From Datisca glomerata (lineage: Eukaryota > Streptophyta > Magnoliopsida > Cucurbitales > Datiscaceae), in the NCBI GenBank assembly GCA_003255025.1, contig QANY01005361.1:382715-446714 (forward strand): a stretch of 64,000 nt of DNA. Direction: 5' to 3'. This document shows, piece after piece, positions 35,372 through 47,030 of this stretch. The translations under genes and the position numbers were made by a program. Each line of letters begins with the position of its first letter. The first letter of the stretch is position 1. The notes under the pieces are model-generated. The model had not been told where the DNA came from and made no database searches. It saw only the letters and a list, made by a program, of their open reading frames with translations.

Positions 35372-35680
35372 AAAAAAGTGATGACTGGTGAAGTGCTCCA
35401 GCCCACCAGTCGGGATTAAACAAAAAGTGATGACTATTGAGGTGCTCTAGCCCATCAGTCAAGATTAAACACAAAGTGATGATTGATGAGGCGCTCTAGC
35501 CTACCAGACAGGATTAAACAAAAAGTGATGACTGGTGAGGTGCTCCATCCCACCAGTCACGATTAAATAAAATGTGATGACTAGTGAGGTGCTTTTACCC
35601 ATCAGTTGGGAGTAAACAAAAAGTGATAACTGGTGAGATGCTCCAGCCCACCAGTAGGCATTAAACAAAAAGTGTTGTCT
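35372..35680. repeat. 49-bp tandem array of hairpin units
   Basis: AAGTGATGACTGGTGAGGTG recurs with starts exactly 49 bp apart (AGTG cores at 35378, 35427, 35476, 35525, 35574, 35623, 35672): six full units and part of a seventh. Each unit contains a short stem, GACTGGTG...CACCAGTC, around GAGGTGCTCCAGC. Beyond 35680 a longer, weaker repeat (GATGTCTGTCGAGCACT / GATCTAGC-GGAGC) runs to about 35870. Confidence 0.9.
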
Positions 35681-35869
35681 GTCGAGCACTTCAGCTCTGA
35701 AACGGGATCAAGGATCTAGCTGGAGCAAGTATGCTTAATTAGATAGTGACAAGTGATGTCTGCAGAGCGCCTAAACTCGCATATGGGATCAATGATCTAG
35801 CCAGAGCATGCATTGGCTAGATATCAACAAGAGATGTCTGTCGAGCACTCACGCTCATAGACAGGTTTC

Positions 35870-38546
35870 AGTTAAATAAATTTTGGACATGTCCTGTTCA
35901 AGTCCGTGAAATCTATGTAGATTCTCAATTTTCTATTTTTCTTGACGATAACTATGTTTGCAAGCTAGTCTCGATATCGAACCTCCCTTATGAATCTCGC
36001 TTCTAGCAACCTTTGCACTTCCTCTTTAATCACAGCATTATACTCGAGCGCAAACTTTATACGCTTTTGGCTTACGGGGTTATAAGTTTGATCAAATTCC
36101 AACTTGTGAGTAATGATTGCCTGATCTATACCCATCATGTCTGATATTGACCATTCAAAAGTATCACAATTTTATATCAGAAAATGAATCAGGTTTTTTC
36201 TTAACTCGTTGCTCAACCTTGAGCCGACCTTTACCACTTTCTTCGTATTAGTTAGATGTATGTGAACCTTGAGTGTCTCTTAGTGGGGGAATCTGATTCT
36301 GTTTGTTCTAAAGCTTCAGAACCCCCTCCCCCTAATTGCTATGATGAACTGCCAGTGTTCATGCGACCGTATAACAACTTCAAGATGTGATTTGGTTTCA
36401 CACAAGCTCCTGAATACCCTGGCTAGTTGGAAACTTTATCTTCTGGTGGAATGTTGAAGGGAAATCTTTCATCGCATGGATCCAAGGATGACTGATTATC
36501 ACATTGAAAGTAAAATATGCTTTTACCACCTGGAACTCCATTTTGTTCACACTTTTTTAGCCTTCGCTAGGAGGATGACACTTCCTATTGATTTAGTGAT
36601 TGCCCCTTTAAACCCTATCAATTCATTCTCTGATTGTTTCATACAAGACTCATCCACCCCCATCCATTTGAAAGTGGACATGTGCAAAATGTTTACTGCG
36701 CTTCCTGGATCTACGAGTATTCGCTTCACATAACAACTAGTCACATCTAAATAGATGACCAAGGCATCATCTTGGGGTTGGTGTACATTAGCCAAATCAC
36801 TATCAGAGAAACAAATATATGGGTTAGACTCAAATTTACTCAAACCTAAATTCTTTACCAGAAAAGTGGCAGCTCTGATATAGGTTTTCCTGGTCGAATG
36901 AACGGAAATTCCGTTAGCGCTTCCCTTATTAATCACGTTTATGACCCTCTTATCAACCTGATCTAGAGAATCATCATCACACATTGTTTTGTAGCTCTTG
37001 TTGGAGTTATCAATCACAAACTCCTTGAGGTGGCCCTACTTAATCAACTCCTTAATCTCTCACTTTAGTTGTTTGCATTCGTCGGTCTTGTGACATGATC
37101 CTTGTGAAATTTACAATAGTTGCTTGGGCTTGCACAATTTTCAACCTTAGCTTTCATGCGCAGTGGTCAACGCACATTATCCTTATAATTGATTTGTGCA
37201 ACTATCTCAGTCAAAAAAGCATTAAGATGAGTCCTTCAGTATTCATCCTTTGTTCCCAATCTATCTCAGACACTTGGTCTTTCTTGTGGACTATCCTTCC
37301 GTGATCTCTTCTTGTATTTCCTGTTTTGGGCCTTCCTGTCCTTGCGACCATTGACTTCTCTACTAAGGGAATTTACGTTCAGTCTTTCCACCCTTGGCGT
37401 TGTTCTTGCTCCGTCCTTACTTCCTTTCTTTGGAATATTCTTCCAATAATATGAACTTCTAAGCCCGAGCTAAAGCTGTTTTCATAGTCTTTGGCTTGTC
37501 CAGGATCATTGATTCATATATCTAACTGTCTGGTAATAGTCTGCTTATAAAGGCCTGAGTGGTAGTTTAATGTAATCTTTTCATTTCAAAACATCCATAT
37601 TTTCATTGGAGAACCGTTTAGTGTAATATTTTAAACTCTCTTCATCTTGTTGGATGACCTTGTATAGATGATAGGCTTTTTTGAAGGTTTTTCGGCTAAC
37701 CACATGATGCGTGATAAAGTCTTGTCTGAGTTGGGATAATGATGAGATTGAGTTATGTTCTAGAGTGTTGAACCCGGTTAAAGATGTATCAGACAGAGTG
37801 GCTACAAAATTCTGACACATCATGGCATCTAACTTTTCTTTTAGGATCCCAGTTACAGCCATTACCAGCTTATAACGAATAACATGGTTAGTAGGATACT
37901 TCAACTCATCATATACTTTAATGATAGGCATGATAAGTCATTTTAGCTATGTAACATCCCATATTGCCCTTACAAAAGGTGACTCTGATAAACCCTTGAC
38001 TATAACCTTCGTCTCATTGTTATGAGTTTGAATATTTATCTCGGTAACCCTTCTATCCAAATCCTTGATTAATTCCATAAAATTAACTTATTTTGTCTCT
38101 TCATCATCCCTATTCTTATTGGTTCAGTCTCTATCATTGCGTGGTCTCCACGAGTCATGTGTTCTTGAGCATGAACTCGTATGGGAGTGACGCAAGCGAT
38201 GAGACCTGTGAGATTGATGTGAATGATGAAACTTATAAGACTTATGGGATCTCTGTAGTTCTTCTCTCCGCAGGGTGGTTTGATTGTTTTGTTCTACCTT
38301 TCTCCTGAGCTCCTCCAATTCTTTTGCCATTTAGGCTAGTAGCAGGACGAGGTCAGGTGAGCTAGGATCAAGTTGGTTCATTAGGGCTCGGCTTTGGGCT
38401 GGTGGATGTATGGCTGGCGGAGCAACAAATGTTGATGCATCCTGCACCGAATTCTCACGGTTATTATTTCTCGTGTTCACCATTCTGATAGAGCGTGTAA
38501 AATTTCATGTTTGGAAAAAAATGCATTTCCCATAGACCCGCCAAAT
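35870..38546 (-). mobile_element. degenerate Tat-like Ty3/Gypsy internal region (gag, protease, start of RT)
   Basis: Minus strand from the LTR: a primer-binding site (38546-38528, TTTGGCGGGTCTATGGGAA, like the TTGGCGCC-type sites of Tat elements); a Glu/Lys/His-rich segment (38330-38124, ELEELRRKVEQNN); gag (37931-37581) with TFKKAYHLYKVIQQDEESLK; protease (37017-36547) with QPQDDALVIYLDVTS and RILVDPGSAVNIL; and the RT start (about 36010-35880) with FIREVRYRD. It stops there, where the hairpin-array region begins. Several stops separate the segments. Downstream RT, RNase H and integrase are missing. Confidence 0.78.
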
Positions 38547-38895
38547 TGTAGATGTTGAAAATCTATTGTCAAAGATGTTGCCACACATCGTCAGGTAACT
38601 GGATGATGAGTCTGAGAATAAGACAAAAGGAGTGAACGTAGGAGTATAACTTGACACCAGTGTGATGCTAAGCCAATTAGACTCCGACTCCGATGCTAAA
38701 GTCAGTAGTAATTTTGATAGCGTGAGGCTAGAGAGCTAGAGAATAAATACTTCCTCAATGAGCGATGCTCCTTATATTTAGAAGCCATGGGCTTTTCCAT
38801 AGTGAGCCAAAGAGTCTAGATCAATCCTGAGATTAGTATAATAGCGTTTGGGCTTATGAGCTGATGATTGGGCCAGTCTATTTTAGGCCTCTACA
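38547..38895 (-). mobile_element. 5' LTR of the Tat-like Gypsy element
   Basis: On the minus strand the 349-bp LTR starts TGTAGAGGCC (38895) and ends ACATCTACA (38547), so its termini TGTAG and CTACA are inverted. The primer-binding site follows immediately. A TATA-like CTAAATATAAGG lies near 38780. No matching 3' LTR was found. Confidence 0.75.
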
Positions 38896-38956
38896 AACAT
38901 CTTTTGCATAAAACTATAAAAACTTATTACAATGAACAACCTGCTTCCGCGAAGAG

Positions 38957-39036
38957 TATGAAAAGTATATCATTTACAATCTATAGCTGAATATGAAAAG
39001 TATATCATTTACAATCTATAGCTGAATATGAAAAGT
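38957..39036. repeat. 35-bp tandem repeat
   Basis: Two copies of TATGAAAAGTATATCATTTA... plus a partial third, just downstream of the 3' end of the DnaJ gene. Confidence 0.9.
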
Positions 39037-39355
39037 ACTTCTTTGGTACACAAGAAAAAAACAAGTTTTTTTTGGGAGAAAAACAAGTTTATTGAAGCAT
39101 GTGTGTGTATCGAAAATCACGGCTTTTTGTGAAATCGAACCAGATGAGAAATGGTCTCTAATCGATCGAATACAAATATTATTTCCAATGTTATTTGAAT
39201 CAGTAAATAATTAATCCATATCCACACCTACAACCTCACATCTCCAAAGAGCTCTGAAATTCTTTATAACTCGAACAACTTCACAATTAAACATTAAAGT
39301 AAATGAATGAATGAATGAATTGGAGGAAATAAACCCAAAAAAATTACAAAATTTA

Positions 39356-39889
39356 TTAGTCCTCATTTCGTAAACGTTGAGATCGAACTCTACAAGCCCA
39401 AGATCCTCCTCCCATCTTAGTTCGTTTAGATGGCCTTCTTTTCAACTCGACAACTTGTTCTTTCCAAACTGTTTTCCTCTCATTCCTTTTTCCAACATTA
39501 ATCTTCATCTTTCCATATCCCATCATATCCAAGTCAAAATCATATTCTCTTCTCAAAACAGGATCAGATAGAGTCCTATAAGCCTCATTGACTCTCACAA
39601 ACATCCTCGTTGATTCTTCCTTATTGCAAAAATCACAAACATCAGGGTGATACCTCAATGCCAAATTCCTATATGCTTTCTTTATCTCATCAACGCTTGC
39701 GTTATTGGGACTTAGTGAAAGCACGTTGTAGTAATTTGGGTTATCAGTTTCTCGCTGACCAAACATATTCTGAGTTTGGGCTCTGCATGAAACAGAGACT
39801 GCCCTTTTGGATTTGAGATGTTTGGTTGAAATTGAAGAGAAAGTGTTAATGGGTTTTGCATTTGAGTGAGGATGTTGGAGAAAATTCAT
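39356..39889 (-). CDS. chloroplast-type DnaJ (J-domain) protein, dnaJ 20-like
   Basis: A single-exon gene of 177 residues. Residues 1-45 are rich in Ser, Lys and Asn and end near VSVSCRAQ, a typical chloroplast transit peptide. Residues 53-118 form a J domain: [20 protein letters not shown], the diagnostic HPD at 81-83, and [11 protein letters not shown] basic C-terminal tail (KRRPSKRTK) has no zinc finger and no substrate-binding domain, so it is a type III J protein. Such proteins stimulate the ATPase of plastid Hsp70 to direct client proteins for refolding or breakdown. The ATG at 39889 is the first in frame; the open frame extends eight codons upstream without one. A TATA box 75 bp upstream and a stop overlapped by AATAAA-like sequence fit a compact working gene. 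The frame is intact. Confidence 0.9.
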   Translation of the reverse strand: MNFLQHPHSNAKPINTFSSISTKHLKSKRAVSVSCRAQTQNMFGQRETDNPNYYNVLSLSPNNASVDEIKKAYRNLALRYHPDVCDFCNKEESTRMFVRVNEAYRTLSDPVLRREYDFDLDMMGYGKMKINVGKRNERKTVWKEQVVELKRRPSKRTKMGGGSWACRVRSQRLRNED

Positions 39890-39963
39890 GGTCGGAGTTG
39901 GTGTTTGATACAAAAAAACTGTTTGTTTATTAGGTTGGTTGTGGAAGTTAGAATAGAAAGTTG

Positions 39964-39971
39964 TTTATATA
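39964..39971 (-). promoter_or_regulatory. TATA box of the DnaJ gene
   Basis: TATATAAA on the minus strand, 75 bp before the ATG, predicts a 5' UTR of about 40-50 bases. Confidence 0.65.
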
Positions 39972-40410
39972 GGTTTGAATGTAGTTTTTTTTTATTGTCA
40001 TAAATTATTTTATTAGAACAGTGAAACTTCGAGGAATGTGGAAATGGTGACTCTTTTATTGTATTTTATCATAATTGGTGAGTTGAACGCAGAAGACTGA
40101 TAAACGCAGAGATAAAACGTGTTTATTTCCTTGGTAAGCATCGTGATGAACTTGTTGACAATTGTCAAAATTACATCGACATCAAACACGTGTTTTTCGC
40201 TTTTGAATTTAAAAGTTGATGCGAAGGAAAAAAATAGAAGCAAAACAAAAATGTAATAAAAGGAATTGAAGATGTAAAGCAGAACAGAGTTTTTTATTAT
40301 TAAAGAAGGTGGAAATGACCGAAAAGACAAAAACAGTCTAGGCCAATATTGTAATTTGTTTGGAGTCATCCTAAATATACTGAGTATCAGGCCTAGCTTA
40401 AATGAGGTGC

Positions 40411-41286
40411 ATACAATGAACACAACGGTAGTTCTATGAAGTTCTTCTGGTTAGTTTTCAAAAAAGGACTCGATGTTCCTCCTCTCTCTGTTCGTCCTCT
40501 AACTTTATCATTTTTTCTGAGAAGTGTTGGTTCGTTATCTCTCCATTTTCATTATTATTGTTGTTTCTTCATCTTTGATCTTTGCTCTCTCAATCGTCTT
40601 GTTACCTCGATGATTGTGATTATTGTTTATTGAGAATGTACATGTTAAAGAAATAGCAGAGAAAGTTTGTGTAGAATAAGAAAGTATTAGAAAAATTTTT
40701 GAGTTCAAGAGTTGCTCTCGGGTTGAAGGTCTAGAAGCTTTTAATGGGTTTTGCACTTGTATTTAAAGGAAGAAAGTTCTCACTAGTTTGGATTCGTCTT
40801 TAACTTCCCTCCATAGTATTGATTCTTAGAGCTTGATGATGAATTCCTCTTGGATTGCCCATGTTGATGGAAGGATTAAGGTGAATGTTGATGCTTCATT
40901 TTTTTCATTGTTGAAAATGAGTGCTATCAGGATTGTGTGTAAAGACTCAATGGGAAATATGATCTTTTGTGATGGTTTTCGAGTCAAGTCTCTATCCATG
41001 ATTAAAGATTGCTTAACCTTTTGATAGATATCCATTCCAAGATTAATCAAGCTTTAAGTATTTCTTTTGTTTAAGTTAATAGAAATTGTAACTCAATTGC
41101 TGATGCTATTGTAATATATAGCCTAGATCATGATAGCGTTAGTCTTAGTGATTTCTCTTTACCCGCTTCTTTTATTAGTTTGATTGATAAAAGATAAATT
41201 TCTATAAAAGGGTGGTCTAACCCCATTAACTATGATATTTGGTTTTTTTAATATAATATGGTTTCATTAAAAAAATACAATGAACA
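40411..41286 (+). mobile_element. 5'-truncated LINE (L1-type) insertion with 12-bp target duplication
   Basis: ATACAATGAACA stands at 40411-40422 and again at 41275-41286. Between them the plus strand ends in TTTCATTAAAAAAA, a LINE-like 3' tail. The coding remnant (about 40833-41190) is the RNase H-like domain found at the end of plant LINE ORF2: SSWIAHVDGRIKVNVDASF, then after stops NRNCNSIADAI. The insert is only about 850 bp, so nearly all of ORF2 was lost, as usual for incomplete target-primed reverse transcription. It lies about 0.5 kb upstream of the DnaJ gene. Confidence 0.82.
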
Positions 41287-42954
41287 TAAGGTATATTGTT
41301 TGCGGTACTATATTTGTGTTGCATGTGTTAAACTTATGAGATAACTTTATCAAGTTATCTCATAGGTTACGATTATTTCAACCTTATATTCATAGCTCAA
41401 GTTATATTGTCACATTATGTAGTATTATTTCCTCAACACCAACTTTCTCGTGCATACCGATCTTTTTCATGATCCTTGAAACATGAAAATATAGTATGAA
41501 CGAACTCGTGCTTACTATGACTTTGTAACAAGTTAAGTTGTCAACAATTCTAAACGCTTAAGTTGTTGGCTGAATGAGAGCTTATATATTTGAATGGAGA
41601 GAAATATTGGTGATGCGAGCATTTGAAATTAAAACCTCTTACTTTGATAGCATGTTATAATCATGTTGCCTAAATCTTACTCAAAAGTTAACTTATGAGT
41701 TGAAAGGTTACTCCAAACTTATATTCTTAGCCAAGATAAATTCTCAGTTGATGTCTAATTATTTCCTCGACATAATTGATTTATATTGCAAATTTATGTA
41801 CCAAAAAATGATGTATATAACTCATTGTCTTGCATGTGCCTCATTTGAGTCATATATATCCCGAAATTATGTACACTATTTATATGACATGCACTTCATT
41901 TGAGGTACTTCCCTACCGAAATAAGTTACATATACAGAATGGTATTGTCAATGGTGCTATAGAATTTCTAGTTTGTTTGTGTTTATTCTTGTTCTTTTCT
42001 TTTTTCTCATGGTTTTATCTTTTGTGGCTGAATCTTGTATCATTCTCATCTTCAATGAAATCTTTGAATGACTAACAATAACAAAGATTTAAACCAAACT
42101 TATGTGATAAATTAGTGTTAATTATAGATAAACTAATTACTTGTTTCAGTTGGGAAATGAAACTTGGTTCAACAACGTCTATGTTTGAACAAGTTTGAAT
42201 TTTTTAAACAAAAGTGATACATTTCATAGACACATTTTCAAACTGTTAAACATTCACTTCCAGAAAATTATTTGCAAAGCAGATGCCCTAAAACTCCACC
42301 TACCTCACTCATGAAAAGTAGTTTTTTACTTGCATCTTTTTCAAATGCATGTATTTCAACTTTTACCAAATCCTTGAAAAAATAATTAATTAATTAATTG
42401 CAAGTAATTAATGAATCAGCACACCAGTTAGGAACGTGTATTTGACTTTCAAAATCTATCGTCTAACTTTATTGTCGAAGAAGGTGACAAGGAAATAGAC
42501 ATTGTATCTTCTTCTTTTAGTCTAATAAATAAAACCAATTCATAAATGTGTGATAATAAAATATTATTATTCAGTACTATGTTGATCATTCATCAATACT
42601 CAAAGTTCTATTGCTAATGTTGCAACGAAGTCATATTCCACTTCCTAGAATGAAAAGCTTTTGTTGCTCTGTTCTAACTTTTATCATCCTTTCCTTGAGT
42701 GTTCTTATTAATATTAGGCTCCCCAAGTGGTGACAGTTCCGAATTTGCAGATGGTAAGTAATGATTCTTCCGGAAGCCTTGGGCTGGAAAAAATATTTGT
42801 TGACAAAATGTACCGGATTTGCCTTCTCCGATCGTTGTTGCAGAAAGAACTTGGCAAAAGCAACTCATTCGCATAAATAGAGGACCGAGAAGCTGTCCAA
42901 TTGTACATACTCGTGAACCAATCCCCCTTCCCTCCCACTCTTAGCTGATGAGAT
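41287..42954. other. AT-rich intergenic DNA
   Basis: No gene or element is recognised. ATGTGCCTCATTTGAGTCATATATA and a similar ATGCACTTCATTTGAG occur near 41830-41905. The open frames are short and unconvincing. Confidence 0.35.
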
Positions 42955-44102
42955 CATGGTTTTAAATTACGGTCGCGGTTGCAGACGATACGTTCATGGT
43001 GTTGTGAAAATCAGGTGTAACAGACATCATATAATGAGTAACGGGCATAACCGCTGTGAATTTTTTTACGGACATAATATTTTAAATAAACTATTTTTTT
43101 TCACTTATAAGAACCACAATATCATTTTCTTCCATTTCAAAGACATTTTCATCCATACTTGACGATTAACACAGATTTTTTATGATATTTGAACAAATAC
43201 CATTAATAAAAATAAATTGTACATAGTATCTATTAGCTTAATGAAAAAAAAATTGTAAAAGTTTCACTAACTCATTCTCCCAAAAAAGTTATCTTATACC
43301 CAAATAATAAACATCTAAAAAGCATTTAAAATACCATTTCCTTCTCACTAACTCATACTCCTAAAAAAATCATCTTACCAAGTCAATCTCACCAAGAATT
43401 CGTTTCCCAATAGCTTTATTCCCAAAACAATTGTCATTTGCAACAAAACCAATTCCCACTAAAAAGTACTCTAAAAATAAATATACCACTAAAAATCTAA
43501 ATATCAATCATTTTCCACTACTAAAACTCTAAAACATTTCTTACAAGGACCACGACCCGAGACTCTCTCTCTCTTTCTTGTTGACGTTTTAATTCCTCAG
43601 AGAACCTCTCTCTCGCGCTCTCCACTCCATTTCTCTCTGTCCAGACTCAACTCAACTCAAGGTGCAGAGAACTGACTCACTAAGAAGAGAAGGAAACTTT
43701 ACCAGGCAAAGAAGAGAAGGAAACTTTACCAGGCAAAGAAGAGAAGGAAGCTTGCCGATGGTCTGATACTAATGTTTTGCTGTGAAGAAGACTAAAGAAG
43801 AATCTGTGTGAATCAGTGATTTTTCTGATTTTTTTCTTATGTCAGTCATCGATTCTCCCGAGAGGCCACAATTACCGCAAGCAAACATATTAATGATAAG
43901 GAACACATTTTTGCTATTCTACTAATACTTGTACTTGCTCTGCTATTCTGCCCAAGCCTAGCTGGTTGCCTGTCGTGTTAATGGCCGTGACAGAGATAAA
44001 TTTGATTAACATCGGTATATTAGAGTGTAACGGTCTCGGAGGCTCCCGAGACGATTACGTAATGGCTGTTGCACGACATAACGGTCGCTATTTAAAACCA
44101 TG
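42955..44102. mobile_element. non-autonomous terminal-inverted-repeat element
   Basis: The ends are inverted: CATGGTTTTAAATTACGGTCG at 42955-42975 and CGGTCGCTATTTAAAACCATG at 44082-44102. Further inward, both sides contain CG-rich GTTGC/ACGATACG-type text. The 1.15-kb body is non-coding, with a CT-rich tract (43568-43640) and a 27-bp tandem repeat. No clear target duplication flanks it, so the superfamily is undecided. Confidence 0.65.
43684..43748. repeat. 27-bp tandem repeat
   Basis: GAAGAGAAGGAAACTTTACC-AGGCAAA occurs 2.4 times without mismatch in the full copies. Confidence 0.92.
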
Positions 44103-45299
44103 AACAAGACTAGCTCGATTGATGAGAAAATGTCTTTGTAAAAGAAAAAAAATTCACGGTTTGTGGAATTTGGCGTGAATTTCCTATAAGATAATGAGAA
44201 AATAAAGAATAAAGAAAAAAAAGTAATAGGCATCATAATTTACGTGAAAAATCCTTGATGGAAAAAATCATGCGGAGCTTTTGGTAGTATTTTCACTTTG
44301 GAGAAAATGTTTACATGGCTAATGCAATCTAACATGTTTCCACATGTTGTTGCTTGTTTTGTGGGTGTTGAGAATCTATTGATTACAAAGACTGACCATT
44401 TATTTATAGGTTCAGTTTGAACATAAATATGTTACATAAAATCTGATTTACTTGATCTATTTATAACAGAAAAGGGATATAAAGAATATTCTTCTTTGAA
44501 GCAGCCATTGATATCAATCTGAATTGATCTCATCCATTCATTTAATCTAATGACTATTTTCAATTGTCGTGTCAGTGATTTGTTGTCTCATCTCTGACTG
44601 GCCCTGAGACTTTTCTTTTCTAACATGACAGCTGGTTCAAATAATTCCGTTTTAACTACCCCCATTGTATTCAGTGTAAATGAATGTCAATATCCAATAT
44701 TTTTTATGGGATAAATATCTTCCTATTCTGAGATATATTTCCATTCAATTTTTTTGTTGTCGACATACAGAGTCGGGCCAAATCTGAGCTTCACTTCTAA
44801 CAGATAAGTCATTTTATAGGTGAACTTTATGTATTATTTGATCTCCAGTTTTGTCCGTTTCAGATCTGGAGTTCTGAAGTTGGCGAATGAACTCCGTTAA
44901 TGGGCTTTTGAGATTGTAGTGGATGAGATTCCGCTCACGAATTTCTCCTTTTCATTTTTGAATTTTTCATTTTTTTATGCCCTAAGCATTAGCCTACTTC
45001 TCTTTCAGAGATCATCATAGTATCGTGAATGTTTTCCCTTTGTTAAGCTGCTTCGATTTGGTATTAAGAGGACATGATTAGGCATTTCCGTTGTGATTTA
45101 CTTTGCATGCTTGTCGCCGATGTCCCAACCCTATGAGTAACCATTTTGGTTGCCCGTTATGCAACCATTTGAAATGGCAGGTGTTCTTCTGTAATTGTTC
45201 TGCACTGGGTGAGACCTCTATTCACGTAGAAGTTTTCCATTCAGGGTTAACAAAACGTCAGCATGCAATATTCTGTTATGAGATTCTGAGACGGCGTTG
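44103..45299. other. AT-rich intergenic DNA
   Basis: No gene is supported. A cysteine-rich 71-codon frame (45103-45318) has no family match that I know and runs into the inverted repeat. Confidence 0.3.
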
Positions 45300-45605
45300 C
45301 AATCATTACATTACATAATCATCTCGCCCGTTCATAAGAATTTTTCCCATAATGGGTACCATCACGAAATCACATAAAAATTATGTTCTGACATGCTTGA
45401 CAACGGATGCTTTATACTGTGCACTACGCATTATCCGTTTGTATGTTAACCAATAGTCGTGTCACATCATATGTCTGTTTTAATGGTGCTTTTACATCCG
45501 TTTTGCCTTCATTTTAGGATCGTCCCCTTAGTTGTCTTCGAAAAGTATCTTGTATATAAATTATAATTATCGTTGATGTGTATTAATTAGTTATAGTTAT
45601 ATATT
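45300..45605 (+). repeat. left arm of a 3.8-kb inverted repeat
   Basis: This arm is the near-complement of 48856-49157 over about 300 bp with few differences. Shared phrases include AATCATCTCGCCCGTTCATA, GGTACCATCACGAAAT and TATATAAATTATAATTATCG. It contains no open frame of note. Confidence 0.88.
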
Positions 45606-46317
45606 AGTTATCTTTCTCACAATATATATAGGCTAAAATACAAGAAATACCTCATGTACTTTCAATTTTATGTAAAACATACCCCTGTACTTTATAATTG
45701 ACATTAAATCCTTACACTTTCTAAATATCTGCAAAACATACCATTCTCTCACATTTACCGTTTTATAGAAATGGAGAGAGGGACCTCCTTAAAAAAATAG
45801 AAGGAACAACTCCACAAATCCAACTCCTCGAAGGAGAGGCTCGAAGAGATCCATCCCTGCACGAGCTCGAAGGAGAGGCTTATTTCCATCGTCAATGAAG
45901 CAGAGCTTGAGATCGAGATATGCACTTTCAAGCTTCGGGACAAGGTTCAGTCCACCTACAACTTAAGCTCGAGATTCGCACTTTCAAGATTCGATTTTAC
46001 AGGTTTGTTGTCGATTTTTTTTACCTTGTAGATCTGCACTTTCAGTTCTGTGGGATTTTTTTTTCTGATTTTTCAGATCTGCGCTTTCGATTTTGCAGGT
46101 TTGTTGTTTTCGAATCTATTTGTCTTTGTTGTTCCATTTTTTAGGTTTGACTTTGATTTTTGCGGGTTTTTCTGCTAATTCTTTTGCAAAAATAATATTT
46201 GATATTGTTTGTTAATTTTAATTATTTCTGCTTTGTATCGAATGAATGAATGTGTTAGTGTTTGCTAACCTTGTCTTCAATTGAATGTGATACTGTTTGC
46301 TAATTTGTTTAGATTTC

Positions 46318-46684
46318 ATGGCATCATCTTCAAGCTCTTCGCGATCATGTGAAAAATATCGTTCTGATAAGATATTGCTATTGTGGACTGGTAGCTGAAG
46401 TGAAGATTTCACGTAGTAGGAGATTTTATGGATGTGTAAGCTATAGGGATGGCACATCTTGTGGGTATTTTGAATGGCTAGATCAACCTCATCGTGGGAG
46501 ATTTAAAAGCATTATAAAGGGGCTCAATGAGGAAATTTCACAATTAGAAATCACTGTCAACGGTCTGAATGAGAAATCAAAGAAACAGAGAACATATGTG
46601 GATAAATTGAAGAAACAAAGAGTTTTTTTGTTTAATTTTATTGGTTATGTTTGTATTTTATCACGTGTTTTATATGTAATATGA
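46318..46684 (+). pseudogene. GRF-type zinc-finger protein, frameshifted
   Basis: An ATG at 46318 gives MASSSSSSRSCEKYRSDK. The recognisable domain continues in the next frame from about 46370: RYCYCGLVAEVKISRSRRFY, then GCVSYRDGTSCGYFEWLDQP. This is a GRF zinc finger (C-x-C, then C, then C with FEW). A coiled-coil stretch (KGLNEEISQLEITVNGLNEK) follows, then a hydrophobic C-terminus that could be a membrane anchor. Plant GRF proteins of this small type are abundant and mostly of unknown role. The single frameshift near 46360 separates the start from the zinc finger, so it is probably a pseudogene. Confidence 0.65.
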
Positions 46685-46924
46685 GATTTAAGTTGTTATG
46701 CACTCTGAACCCTTTCAAATTTCTGATCAAGATATTTATTTTAATTAGCATATTTGTCTTGTTTCCAAGCAATTACGTAACCCATGAACTAGTTTGTTTC
46801 TAAGTAATTACATAGAAATTACAATGAGTATCAACAAATAGCAATGTATCTTTCATACATAACATATCCTAGGAACTAGTTTGTTCCAAAAAGAGTATTA
46901 ACCCATGAACTGACAATTACAAAA

Positions 46925-47030
46925 AGTATCAACAAAAAAGTAGTTTGTACCAAAAAGAGTATCAACAAAAAAGTAGTTTGTACCAAAAAGAGTATCAACA
47001 CGTGAACTAGCAATTACAAAGAGTATCAAC
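46925..47030. repeat. 33-bp tandem repeat
   Basis: AGTATCAACAAAAAAGTAGT-TTGTACCAAAAAG occurs twice in full with a partial third copy. Confidence 0.88.

Noticed and set aside
35372..35680. possible CRISPR-like array
   Set aside because: The repeats are contiguous 49-bp units without unique spacers, in plant nuclear DNA.
40013..40423. 136-codon minus-strand frame upstream of the DnaJ gene
   Set aside because: Phe/Ser-rich with no domain and crossing the LINE target-site duplication.
45103..45318. cysteine-rich 71-codon frame
   Set aside because: The CRRCPNP and CPLC pairs suggested a zinc finger, but no known spacing fits and the frame runs into the inverted-repeat arm.
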